From HKCCE3408 sp038530555 (GTDB taxonomy: Bacteria; Pseudomonadota; Alphaproteobacteria; Rhodobacterales; Rhodobacteraceae), in assembly GCA_038530555.1 (NCBI GenBank), contig JBCBCN010000001.1:741739-805738 (forward strand): a DNA stretch of 64,000 nt, in the 5' to 3' direction. This document shows, one piece after another, positions 32,774-41,363 of this stretch. The position numbers and the translations under genes were made by a program. Position 1 is the first letter of the stretch, and each line of letters opens with the position of its first letter. The notes under the pieces are model-generated. The model was given only the letters and a program-made list of their open reading frames with translations, did no database searches and had not been told where the DNA came from.

Positions 32774-33263
32774 GTCTGGTCTCTCTCCCCTGTATCCCGA
32801 TCCGCTCTTGACGGCGTCTTTTTAGGGCACGTAGCTCGCGACAAACCAGACGCAAAGCCAGTTTGACGGCTCGGGTGTCGCTCGATGTGATCCGCGCGCG
32901 TTTGCGCTTTGCGCCGCCACACGGCATGCCAAGCACCAGAGTTCGCCAAAAGCATAAGATTTTCGCACTTTTGCAATTTTTCTACGCAGTCGGTGCATCA
33001 ATGGCGCCGCTTTTTGTGGCACCTGAGGCGCTGGTCCTTGTCTTTCGCCGCGCGCGATCATTTTCTTGGCTAGACGCGGGCGCGCGCAACGCAGCGCCGC
33101 CCATGACAGGCATCCCTGGCCAAGGCACCGACGTCTTGCAGCCGCATAGGGCCTAACGGGTCCAGATGCTTCCCGAATTTTTGACGCTTACCGCGGGCAC
33201 TCTGCCCCAGGCCTTACCGAGCCCCCTCCCGGCGTTCGCCGTGACCGACAAGGAGCAAGGAAC
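32774..33263. other. intergenic region between divergent dmdA-like and siroheme reductase genes
   Basis: About 490 bp without a gene that I can support. It should hold the two divergent promoters; the AT-rich patch near 32940-32990 is the likeliest place. An open frame of 97 codons on the plus strand (32863-33156) has no ribosome-binding site or family features. Confidence 0.55.
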
Positions 33264-35009
33264 ATGCCGCAGTCTTCCGGCCCCGGATTTACGCCTGAGC
33301 AGCAGGCCTATCTGCTCGACGTGCTGGCCAAGCTGAACCTGCACCAGATCTTGCAGCCCGCGGGCGGTACGGCGACACCTGAAGAGGTGACGGTTTATGG
33401 CGTTCCGTTGGAGGATCTGGCCAAGGAAGAGATCGCCAAATACGAGATGCACCCGCTCGATATGTGGAACAAGGTCGAGGCCTGGGAGGCGGAGGGGCAT
33501 CAAGCCTCGGGCCTCGACAATTTCCTGCTGCGGCATTTGGGGTTTTTCGACGTCCGCCCCGCGCAAGAAGGATACATGATGCGGATGCGCTGCCCGGGTT
33601 GCATCATCCGGGGCGATCAAATGGCCGCTATGGGCCAGATTGCAGAGGATCACGCGGGCGGCTACTCCCATGTCACGACGCGCGGCAGCTTACAGCTGCG
33701 AGAGATCATGCCGGGCAATGTCATACCGATCGTGGAAAAGATGCAGGCCGTGGGTCTGACCTCGCAAGGAACAGGGGCGGACAGTGCGCGCAATCTGACT
33801 TTGTCGCCGCTGGCCGGTGTTGATCCGGTCGAACTGATCGATCTACGCCAGCAGGCCGCCAGACTCAGCCTGCGGATCCTGCGCACCCGTGAATTTCAGG
33901 GCATCCCGCGCAAGTTCAACATCTCTTTTGATGGCGCGGGCATCCTGTCTTGCGTCTCCGACACCAATGATATCGCGTTTCAGGCCGTCGAGGTGGCCGA
34001 GAATGACCAAGGCATCGAGCCGGGCATTTGGCTGCGCATCGCACTCGGCGGGATCACCGGGCACAAGGATTTCGCGCGGCAGACGGGCCTAGCCTGCCGG
34101 CCCGAAGAGGCGGTGGACATGGCCGATGCGATGCTGAGGGTCTTTGTAGAGCACGGCAATCGGACCAATCGCGGCAAGGCGCGGCTTAAATACCTCCTCG
34201 ATGCCGAGGGGTTCGATTGGTTTTGCGCCAAGGCGCAAGAACAGCTCGACGCGCAAGGGGGCGGCCTGACGTTCACCCGCCTGCCCGTAGGGATCGAAGC
34301 GCCGCGCATTCCGATCAACCGCCAAGGCCATATCGGCGTGCATGCCCAGACGGGCGGTCTGTTTTACGTCGGTGTCGCGCTGGAGCTTGGCCACCTTTCG
34401 GCACATCAAATGCGTGAGCTTGGCCGCATTTCCATGACCTACGGCAACAACGATATGCGGCTCACGGTCTGGCAGAATCCCCTCATCCTAGGCGTGCCCG
34501 AGGAAAATATCGCCGCCGTCGAGGCCGAACTTCGCGCCATCGGCTTGAGCAGTGATGCAAGCTCATTCGCGGCGGGTGCCGTAGCCTGCACGGGCAAATG
34601 GGCCTGCAAATTCGCGCTGGCCTACACCAAGGCGGACGCGCTTTCGATCGTGCGCCACCTGCAAGCGAAATACAGCCTCGACAGTCCGATCAACATCCAC
34701 CTCACAGGCTGCCCCAATTCCTGCGCGCAGCATTATATCGGCGATATCGGCCTTGTGGGCGCCATCGCACCGGGCGGCGGCGAGGGCTATAACATCGTGC
34801 TGGGCGGTGGCTCGGACCAAGATCAAGGCCTCGCGCGACCGCTCTGCGGGCCGGTGCCCAGTGACGCAGTCAACGACATTCTCGATCACGTCGTCGGCCG
34901 CTACATAGCCAGTCGGGCACCGGGCCAGACCTTTCTCGCCTATACCCGCGGCCTTTCGGACGAGGCATTGCAAGACCTTATGCCGCAAGAATTCGCCATC
35001 GCCAGTTAG
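33264..35009 (+). CDS. siroheme [4Fe-4S] sulfite/nitrite reductase (NirA/CysI type)
   Basis: The 581-residue protein has the duplicated ferredoxin-nitrite/sulfite reductase architecture. Siroheme-contacting residues lie in MRMRCPGCIIRGDQM and GYSHVTTRGSLQLRE. The [4Fe-4S]-siroheme cysteines are C442 and C448 (ACTGKWACKF), then C483 and C487 (LTGCPNSCAQHYIGD). It reduces sulfite to sulfide, or nitrite to ammonium, with six electrons. The adjacent diflavin reductase supplies NADPH electrons. CAAGGAGCAAGG precedes the ATG. The LTGCPNSC motif and overall form lean to the NirA branch, but members of this branch act on either anion. Confidence 0.82.
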   Translation: MPQSSGPGFTPEQQAYLLDVLAKLNLHQILQPAGGTATPEEVTVYGVPLEDLAKEEIAKYEMHPLDMWNKVEAWEAEGHQASGLDNFLLRHLGFFDVRPAQEGYMMRMRCPGCIIRGDQMAAMGQIAEDHAGGYSHVTTRGSLQLREIMPGNVIPIVEKMQAVGLTSQGTGADSARNLTLSPLAGVDPVELIDLRQQAARLSLRILRTREFQGIPRKFNISFDGAGILSCVSDTNDIAFQAVEVAENDQGIEPGIWLRIALGGITGHKDFARQTGLACRPEEAVDMADAMLRVFVEHGNRTNRGKARLKYLLDAEGFDWFCAKAQEQLDAQGGGLTFTRLPVGIEAPRIPINRQGHIGVHAQTGGLFYVGVALELGHLSAHQMRELGRISMTYGNNDMRLTVWQNPLILGVPEENIAAVEAELRAIGLSSDASSFAAGAVACTGKWACKFALAYTKADALSIVRHLQAKYSLDSPINIHLTGCPNSCAQHYIGDIGLVGAIAPGGGEGYNIVLGGGSDQDQGLARPLCGPVPSDAVNDILDHVVGRYIASRAPGQTFLAYTRGLSDEALQDLMPQEFAIAS

Positions 35010-35047
35010 CGCCCCCAGTTTAGCCACATGCCAACGGATAAAGCTCG

Positions 35048-36802
35048 ATGACCGCTCAAGATCCCAAAATTCTCGAACATCTCGCCACCGCCATCGGCCA
35101 GTCGGGCGAGCCTGCGCAATCCGGCTTCATCGGTGAGGATGCCCCATTTGACGAGGCACAGCGACATTGGCTCAACGGGCTGCTGAGTGGCCTCAACGCA
35201 TTGGCGAGCGCTGCTTCTGCCGGCGACGCACCCGCCGAACAAGGCACCGCGCTGACCATTCTCTACGGATCCCAATCGGGCAATTCCGAAGCGCTGTCTA
35301 AGGATCTTAGAAAGTTCGCCAAGACCCAAGGGTTCGAGGCGGCGGTTTCCGCCCTCGATGATCTCGATGTGGCGGATCTGGCCGCGATCAATCACTTGCT
35401 GATTGTGGCCGCGACTTTTGGCGAGGGGGAGCCGACGGATAATGCCGTCAAGTTTTACGGCGCGCTGATGGACGCGGCGGCGCCCGCCCTGCCCCCGAGC
35501 CTGAATTACAGCGTGCTCGGCCTGGGCGATTCCAGCTATCCCGATTTCAACAAAACCGCATCAACGATCGATCAACGCCTGGCAGAGCTTGGCGCGACCC
35601 GGGCGGCCGATGCGATCCTGTGCGATGTCGATTACGACGATGGCTTTGCCGCCTGGCGAGAAGCGGCCTTTGCAAGCGAGCCCTTCAAAAACGCGGCGGG
35701 CGCGGCGGCGGCTCCTGAGCCCGTGACAGCCGGGCCCGCCTTCGACAAAAACCATCCCTTTATGGCGACGCTTAGTGTGGCCGAAAGGTTGAGTGGTGAG
35801 ACCTCGTCGAAATGCGTCAATCATATCGAGCTATCTCTGGCCGGGGGCGGTGAGGATCTCGACTATGCCGTCGGTGACGCGTTGGGTGTTTGGCCGATGA
35901 ACTGCCCCGGGGAAGTCAGCGAGATCCTTAAAGCGGCGGGTCTCAGCGGCAAGGAAACGGTGATGCTGAAAACCGGTCCGGCATCCCTGCGATCTGCCCT
36001 GCTGACAAGGCTCGATCTACAAACTGTGACGCCGAAAACGCTTGAGCCGTGGGGCGTGGAGCGGTCAGGCGACGATGATCATATCATCGACCTGCTTGCC
36101 GGCGGGCTTAGCCTGACGCCGCAGGAATTGGTCGATGGGATGCGCGCCTTGCAGCCACGTCTTTATTCGATCTCGTCGAGCCCCAAGGCCCATCCCGGTG
36201 AAGTGCATCTGACCGTGGGCGAAGTGCGCTATGGGCTGAATGGCACGGACCGGAAGGGCGTGGCGTCAACCTATCTGGGCGACCGCTTGCCCGAGGGCAG
36301 CAATGTCGGGGTCTACGTTCAAAAATCCGCTCATTTCCACATTCCCGCAGACGATACCATCCCCCTGATCATGATCGGGCCCGGCACAGGCATCGCCCCG
36401 TTCCGAGCCTTCCTCGAAGAGCGTGAGGCGCGCCAAGCGCCCGGTGAAAATTGGCTTTTCTTTGGTGATCAGCATGAGGCATGCGACTACCTTTACCGCC
36501 CACAGATCGAGGCCTGGCAGGAAAGCGGAGTTTTGACCCGAACGAGCCTTGCCTGGTCGAGAGACACCTCCGAGAAGGTCTATGTGCAGACGCTTTTGAA
36601 GCGCGACGGTGCGGAGGTTTTCGACTGGCTTGAGAGCGGTGCCGCGATTTATATCTGCGGCGACGCGAGCCGCATGGCCTCGGATGTCGACACGGCGCTG
36701 CGTGAGATTATTTCGGAGCACGGGGGAAAGACCTCGGATGAGGCGGATGCGTATATGGACGCCCTAACGGCGGCGCACCGCTACCAGCGGGACGTGTATT
36801 GA
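35048..36802 (+). CDS. diflavin reductase partner of the siroheme enzyme (CysJ-like)
   Basis: The 584-residue protein has a short N-terminal extension (about 75 residues). A flavodoxin domain (ILYGSQSGNSEALSKDL, AATFGEGEPTDNAVKFY, LGLGDSSYPDFNK), an FAD domain (RLYSISSSPKAHPGEVHLTV, KGVASTYLGDRLPEG) and an NADPH domain (GPGTGIAPFRAFLEEREA, YICGDASRMASDV, ending QRDVY) follow. This is the complete CysJ design. It starts 38 bp after the siroheme reductase gene on the same strand and is surely its electron donor. Confidence 0.88.
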   Translation: MTAQDPKILEHLATAIGQSGEPAQSGFIGEDAPFDEAQRHWLNGLLSGLNALASAASAGDAPAEQGTALTILYGSQSGNSEALSKDLRKFAKTQGFEAAVSALDDLDVADLAAINHLLIVAATFGEGEPTDNAVKFYGALMDAAAPALPPSLNYSVLGLGDSSYPDFNKTASTIDQRLAELGATRAADAILCDVDYDDGFAAWREAAFASEPFKNAAGAAAAPEPVTAGPAFDKNHPFMATLSVAERLSGETSSKCVNHIELSLAGGGEDLDYAVGDALGVWPMNCPGEVSEILKAAGLSGKETVMLKTGPASLRSALLTRLDLQTVTPKTLEPWGVERSGDDDHIIDLLAGGLSLTPQELVDGMRALQPRLYSISSSPKAHPGEVHLTVGEVRYGLNGTDRKGVASTYLGDRLPEGSNVGVYVQKSAHFHIPADDTIPLIMIGPGTGIAPFRAFLEEREARQAPGENWLFFGDQHEACDYLYRPQIEAWQESGVLTRTSLAWSRDTSEKVYVQTLLKRDGAEVFDWLESGAAIYICGDASRMASDVDTALREIISEHGGKTSDEADAYMDALTAAHRYQRDVY

Positions 36803-36808
36803 GCGCCT

Positions 36809-37843
36809 CTATTTGGCGTCGCGCCAAGATCCGATTGAGACAGACCCGCGCTCGATGATTTTTGCCGCAAGCTCTCTCGGCACAAAGGGTGCATCCTCCC
36901 TCAGATGAGCGATCATCGCCATTGCCGCAGCTTCGCCCATTTCTTTGGATGGAAGACGAATAGTGGTCAGCGGCGGGTTGCTTTCGCGCGACCATTCCAA
37001 GTCGTCAAATCCCATAATCGAAATATCCTCCGGCACCCGTAGCTCGCGGCGTTGAGCGTCGAACAGCACACCAAGCGCTTGAACGTCTGACATGCACAAA
37101 ACCGCACTGCATCGGGCCGCGCGGTCAGTCGAATTGTCCTGGAATATCGCTCGGGCCGCCGTCGCGCCCCCCGTCACGCTTAGCTCTGCAGGATAGAGCC
37201 GAAGAGGCGTCTCCAGGCAGGCGCGTTCTGCCCCTGCGATCCGCGCTGCGATGCGATCATTCTCCGGCACGGGTCCGTGGACGATGGCAATGCGCTGATG
37301 GCCGCAATCCTTCAGATACCGGACCGCCATTTCGGCCACCGCGGCGTTGTCATAGCCTATGGTTGGGTAGGGGGCCTCCTGGTCAAAATAAGAGGTGGCG
37401 AGAACGGGGATTTCAAATCGGTCCACCAGCTTGTCGAAAGCGGGATCTCGCAAAACGCCAGACACGATGAGGCCATCCACGCCAAGATTGAGCAGATCGC
37501 GCGACTTTTGAGCCTCTAACGCCAAGCAACCCCCGGTCACCGCGACAATGAGGCCGTAATCTTGTGCCGACAGCGTTGCCTCGAGCGACTGGACGTATTG
37601 GGCAAAGATCGAGTGATCGATCGTCGGCACAAGAATGCCAATCATCTTCGTGGCACCGGAATTTAAAGATCTGGCGGCTGCACTGGGTCGAAACCGCAAC
37701 GCGTCAATCGAGGCGCCCACCCGATCGCGCGTCGAGGCTGCAACTTTATCGGGCGTATTCAGCACACGAGATACCGTTGCAACAGATACTCCGGCCTGAT
37801 GCGCAACGTCTCTGAGTGTAGCTTTTCGCCTAATTATTCCCAT
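36809..37843 (-). CDS. LacI-family transcriptional regulator
   Basis: The 344-residue protein has the LacI helix-turn-helix and hinge (ATLRDVAHQAGVSVATVSRVLN, residues 8-29; RFRPSAAARSL hinge). A type I periplasmic-binding effector domain follows (IGILVPTIDHSIFAQYV, GVDGLIVSG, DISIMGFDDLEWS, TTIRLPSKEMGEAA). It is divergent from the DUF1989-GcvT/betaine transporter genes, with a matching palindrome in between, so it very likely controls them and itself. LacI proteins usually sense sugars, so control of a methylamine-type operon is noteworthy. Confidence 0.88.
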   Translation of the reverse strand: MGIIRRKATLRDVAHQAGVSVATVSRVLNTPDKVAASTRDRVGASIDALRFRPSAAARSLNSGATKMIGILVPTIDHSIFAQYVQSLEATLSAQDYGLIVAVTGGCLALEAQKSRDLLNLGVDGLIVSGVLRDPAFDKLVDRFEIPVLATSYFDQEAPYPTIGYDNAAVAEMAVRYLKDCGHQRIAIVHGPVPENDRIAARIAGAERACLETPLRLYPAELSVTGGATAARAIFQDNSTDRAARCSAVLCMSDVQALGVLFDAQRRELRVPEDISIMGFDDLEWSRESNPPLTTIRLPSKEMGEAAAMAMIAHLREDAPFVPRELAAKIIERGSVSIGSWRDAK

Positions 37844-37931
37844 TTCCGAGCGATCCTGCTCCGCTTTTTTTTGCGCTTCAAGACGCGGCCGACAAATTTC
37901 TTGACTTGACCGCGCGTCCTACGCAGCATGA

Positions 37932-37947
37932 ATGAGACCGGTTACAT
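37932..37947. promoter_or_regulatory. candidate LacI operator, ATGnnACCGGTnnCAT
   Basis: ATGAGACCGGTTACAT is an even-length dyad with a central CG, the typical layout of LacI-family sites. It ends 33 bp before the DUF1989-GcvT gene. Two TTGAC-type -35 candidates (37901-37906 and 37906-37911) lie just upstream, so a bound repressor would block the promoter. Confidence 0.65.
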
Positions 37948-37980
37948 ATCGCGACCCAAAGCCATTCTGCCAGGGGGAAT

Positions 37981-40296
37981 ATGGCCTCGCGCGTCTTACA
38001 CAGCTTTGATCACAGAACGTCGGTGGCGCCGGGCCGCTGGTTTCCTGGGCTCCACGCCCCAAATGTTTCCATGGGCTGGAATCAGTCGCCGCAGACGGCC
38101 AAGTCCTATGAGCTAAAGTCGGGCGACATCCTTCGTGTTTCCGGATTAACAGGCCCTGTATTCGCATTGGTGCTCGACCGTGACGGCCGCCCGGATCAAA
38201 GCCTGCTCGGCCTCAGCGCATCCGATCGGGGCCCGACATCCGGGTTTGATCCACGAGAGTTGAACGCGACGCTCGCGGCGCAAAATATCGGAGCGGACAC
38301 AGCCTGGTCCGTGCTGGCCCCCGGCGAAGATGACACGTTGATTTTGCGGGCGCGCAACGCTTGCACGCTTTGGCTTGTCCTCGCGGTGCCGGACGCCGCC
38401 GTGGTGGACGGGTCTGGCATGGGCGCCCTCAGGGTGGAACGTCAGCCCTCAGATGCGAGCGCACTGCGCCTGCCAGAGCCGCTGGGGGAGGTGCGCGATG
38501 AGTTCACGGTTATGCGTGGTAGCGCGCAATCCTATGAGCTTGAGCCCGGTGAGGCGGTGCAGATCATCGATATCGAAGGTCAGCAATGCTCGGATTTCAT
38601 GGCTTTTTCAAAGCAGGCCTTGGATGCGGGTCAGCCAGGCCTGATCGACAGTACGGCGACACGCTCCATGGTGCGGCGCGCCTATCCGGGGCCCGGACTG
38701 CTGGACAAGTTCTTCGACGCGGAGATGCGGCCAATGCTGCGTGTGATGCAGGACACCTGCGGTCGCCACGACACATTCGGTCTCGCATGCACCGCCCGCG
38801 GATATGAAGATCGCGGCTTTCCGGGGCACCTGAATTGTTCCGATAACATCAGCGCCGCGGTTGCGCGGTTCGGAATTGCCCGCCGCAATGCCTGGCCCGC
38901 CATAAATTTCTTTTGGTCGACCTGGATCGATCCAGACGGTCACCACATCCAATCGGAAGAAAGCTGGTCGCGACCGGGCGACTTCGTGACGATGCAGGCG
39001 ATCGAGCCGCTGGTCTGTGTCTCAACCGCGTGCCCCGATGACATCGATCCGATCAATGGCTGGAACCCCACTGATATCCATATCCGAATCTACCGCAAAG
39101 ACACACCGATCCGCCGTGCCGTGGCCTACCGCGAAAAGGAGGACGCTGCCATGTCGCTCAGTCAGGAGAGCGCGTTCCATCCGTCCACATCGCAACTCAC
39201 GCAGGACTTTGGGTCTGCGCGCAATCTCTGGTTGCCAAATTCCTATCCCAGCCATGGGACGCTTGGGGAATACTGGGCCTGCCGCGAGAAGGTCACGCTC
39301 CAGGACATGTCATCGCTGCGGAAATACGACCTGGTCGGACCGGATGCCGAGGCCCTACTGAACCTTGCCATGACTAAAAACGTGGCCAAGATCGCGCAAT
39401 GGCGCGGCGCCTACGCGCTTATGTGTGACGAACAGGGTCAAGTCATCGATGATGGCACGCTATTCCGCCTGGCCCCGCACTTGTTCCGCTGGTGCTGCGG
39501 CACGGAGGAAAGCGCGCGACACCTCACAACCCTGGCGCAGGAGAACAAGCTGGATGTACGCGTCAATGCGATGGACGACGCACTTCCCAACCTGTCTTTG
39601 CAAGGCCCGAAATCGCGCGATCTGTTGCGCGAGATCGTTTTCACCCAGCCACATGTGCCCGGTTTGGACGACCTGAAGTGGTTCGGGGCGACGGTCGCGC
39701 GTCTGCAGCACCGGGAGGGCATCCCGTTCATGCTGAGCCGCACCGGGTATACTGGTGAGCTTGGATTTGAGCTTTTCTGCGGGGCCAAGGACGCGCCAGC
39801 CCTGTGGGACGCTGTGATGGAGGTGGGTCAGCGCTATGGGATTGTGCCGATGGGCGGCACCGCCCTGGAGATTTTGCGCATTGAAGCCGGTTTCGCCGCG
39901 TCTGGCGCGGAGTTCGCTCCCGGCGTGGACGCCTTTGAGGCAGGTCTCGGCTTTGCGGTGAACCTCAAAAAGGGCACGTTCGTCGGCAAGACAGCGCTGA
40001 ATCGGAACGCGCAAAGCCCGCGCAAGGTCCTAAAGGGCCTGATCTTGGATCAAGACGACGTGCCCGCCCATGGCGCCCCGGTCTTCGCGGGCGAACGCCC
40101 GGTGGGCGTCGTTACCTCCGCCACTCGGTCGCCGATGCTGGAGCGCGCCGTGGCCATGGCCCGTCTGGCCGTTGAGCATAGCGATGATGGCACGTGCCTG
40201 CAGATCGGTCAGCTTGACGGGCATTTCAAACGTCTGAGCTGCACTGTCGGCCAAATCCCTTTTGTAGACCCAACCAGATCGAGGGCCCGCGCATGA
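37981..40296 (+). CDS. fusion of a DUF1989 (urea-carboxylase-associated) region and a GcvT-like aminomethyltransferase
   Basis: The protein has 771 residues. The first 400 or so contain a DUF1989-type segment (LEPGEAVQIIDIEGQQCSDFMAF, TRSMVRRAYPG, CTARGYEDRGFPGHLNCSDNI, HIRIYRKDTPIRRA), preceded by a weaker copy-like stretch (residues 30-145). The last 370 or so are a GcvT domain (KVTLQDMSSLRKYDLVGPDAEALL, LSLQGPKSRDLLREI, LSRTGYTGELGFELFC, GTALEILRIEAGF). The GcvT part probably accepts a methyl group onto tetrahydrofolate. The role of DUF1989 is unknown. AGGGGGAA precedes the ATG, and the stop overlaps the transporter ATPase gene. The link to betaine uptake suggests demethylation of an N-methylated substrate. 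Confidence 0.8.
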   Translation: MASRVLHSFDHRTSVAPGRWFPGLHAPNVSMGWNQSPQTAKSYELKSGDILRVSGLTGPVFALVLDRDGRPDQSLLGLSASDRGPTSGFDPRELNATLAAQNIGADTAWSVLAPGEDDTLILRARNACTLWLVLAVPDAAVVDGSGMGALRVERQPSDASALRLPEPLGEVRDEFTVMRGSAQSYELEPGEAVQIIDIEGQQCSDFMAFSKQALDAGQPGLIDSTATRSMVRRAYPGPGLLDKFFDAEMRPMLRVMQDTCGRHDTFGLACTARGYEDRGFPGHLNCSDNISAAVARFGIARRNAWPAINFFWSTWIDPDGHHIQSEESWSRPGDFVTMQAIEPLVCVSTACPDDIDPINGWNPTDIHIRIYRKDTPIRRAVAYREKEDAAMSLSQESAFHPSTSQLTQDFGSARNLWLPNSYPSHGTLGEYWACREKVTLQDMSSLRKYDLVGPDAEALLNLAMTKNVAKIAQWRGAYALMCDEQGQVIDDGTLFRLAPHLFRWCCGTEESARHLTTLAQENKLDVRVNAMDDALPNLSLQGPKSRDLLREIVFTQPHVPGLDDLKWFGATVARLQHREGIPFMLSRTGYTGELGFELFCGAKDAPALWDAVMEVGQRYGIVPMGGTALEILRIEAGFAASGAEFAPGVDAFEAGLGFAVNLKKGTFVGKTALNRNAQSPRKVLKGLILDQDDVPAHGAPVFAGERPVGVVTSATRSPMLERAVAMARLAVEHSDDGTCLQIGQLDGHFKRLSCTVGQIPFVDPTRSRARA

Positions 40297-41363
40297 ATGC
40301 TGCTTCGACGGATACCGTCGTTTCGACCGAAAATGTCTGGAAAATCTTCGGGGCCCGCGCCGATGAAGCGATGGAGGCGGTCCGCAAAGATGATCTTAGC
40401 AAGGCCGAGGTGTTGGAGCAGTTCGGCTGCGTCGTAGGTGTGCGCGATGTGTCGATCTCGGTCGGGGAAAGCGAGATCTTTTGCATTATGGGCCTTTCGG
40501 GCTCGGGCAAATCAACCCTCGTTCGGCATATCAATCGCTTGATCGAGCCGACCTATGGCAAGATCCTGATCGGCGGCGTCGATGTCGGCTCACTGGGTGC
40601 GGAAGAGCTTCGGATCCTGCGCGCCGACAAGATCGGGATGGTCTTTCAAAACATGGCGCTCTTGCCCCACCGCACGGTGCGCGACAACATCGCCTTTGCC
40701 CTCGAGCTTCGCAATGTCGACGCGTTTACACGCGCCGAAGTGGCCGATCGAACGATCGAATTGGTCGATCTGCAAGGTTATGGGGATCGCTATCCGTCGG
40801 AGCTTTCGGGCGGCATGCAACAGCGTGTGGGCCTGGCCCGCGCCATGGCCGCCAATCCAGATATTCTTTTGATGGATGAGCCGTTTTCAGCGCTTGATCC
40901 GTTGATCCGCCGTGGCCTGCAGGACGAGTTTCTGGAGCTGTCCAAGACGATGCGGAAAACGACGCTGTTCATCACGCACGATCTGGACGAGGCGATCCGC
41001 ATGGGCACGCGCATCGCCATCATGAAAGACGGTGAGATCGTTCAGACAGGGACGCCGGAGGAGATCGTGACCCAGCCCGCCGATGACTACGTCGCGGATT
41101 TCGTCGCTGGTATCTCCAAGCTCAAGCTCGTCTATGCCCACACGGTGATGGATCCGATGGACAAATACACGGCCCAAAATGCGCCTTTGCCGCCGATCGA
41201 GAATTGCCCCACTGCAGCCCCGGGCGACGATCTCGACACGCTGGTGGGCGCTGCGGTCAATCAGGACAACCCGATCGTGATCGTTGATGACGGCACGCCT
41301 GTCGGGGTCGTAACCAAAGACGCGCTTTTGCGCGGCATCCAGGGGGATACAGCGCATGGCTGA
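40293..41363 (+). CDS. proV: glycine betaine/proline-type ABC ATPase (ProV/OpuAA)
   Basis: The 356-residue ATPase has Walker A IMGLSGSGKSTLVRH, signature LSGGMQQRVGLARAM, Walker B ILLMDEPFSALDPL and switch His in FITHDLDEA. A C-terminal regulatory extension (from about residue 270) follows, as in ProV. The N-terminal ENVWKIFG and the GCVVGVRDVSISV strand are typical of ProU systems. The start overlaps the upstream fusion gene and the stop overlaps the permease gene. Ligand specificity (glycine betaine, choline or another betaine) cannot be decided from the ATPase. Confidence 0.87.
   Translation: MNAASTDTVVSTENVWKIFGARADEAMEAVRKDDLSKAEVLEQFGCVVGVRDVSISVGESEIFCIMGLSGSGKSTLVRHINRLIEPTYGKILIGGVDVGSLGAEELRILRADKIGMVFQNMALLPHRTVRDNIAFALELRNVDAFTRAEVADRTIELVDLQGYGDRYPSELSGGMQQRVGLARAMAANPDILLMDEPFSALDPLIRRGLQDEFLELSKTMRKTTLFITHDLDEAIRMGTRIAIMKDGEIVQTGTPEEIVTQPADDYVADFVAGISKLKLVYAHTVMDPMDKYTAQNAPLPPIENCPTAAPGDDLDTLVGAAVNQDNPIVIVDDGTPVGVVTKDALLRGIQGDTAHG

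Noticed and set aside
32863..33156. Possible 97-codon gene upstream of the siroheme reductase
   Set aside because: No ribosome-binding site, no family features, and it would occupy the promoter region of two divergent genes.
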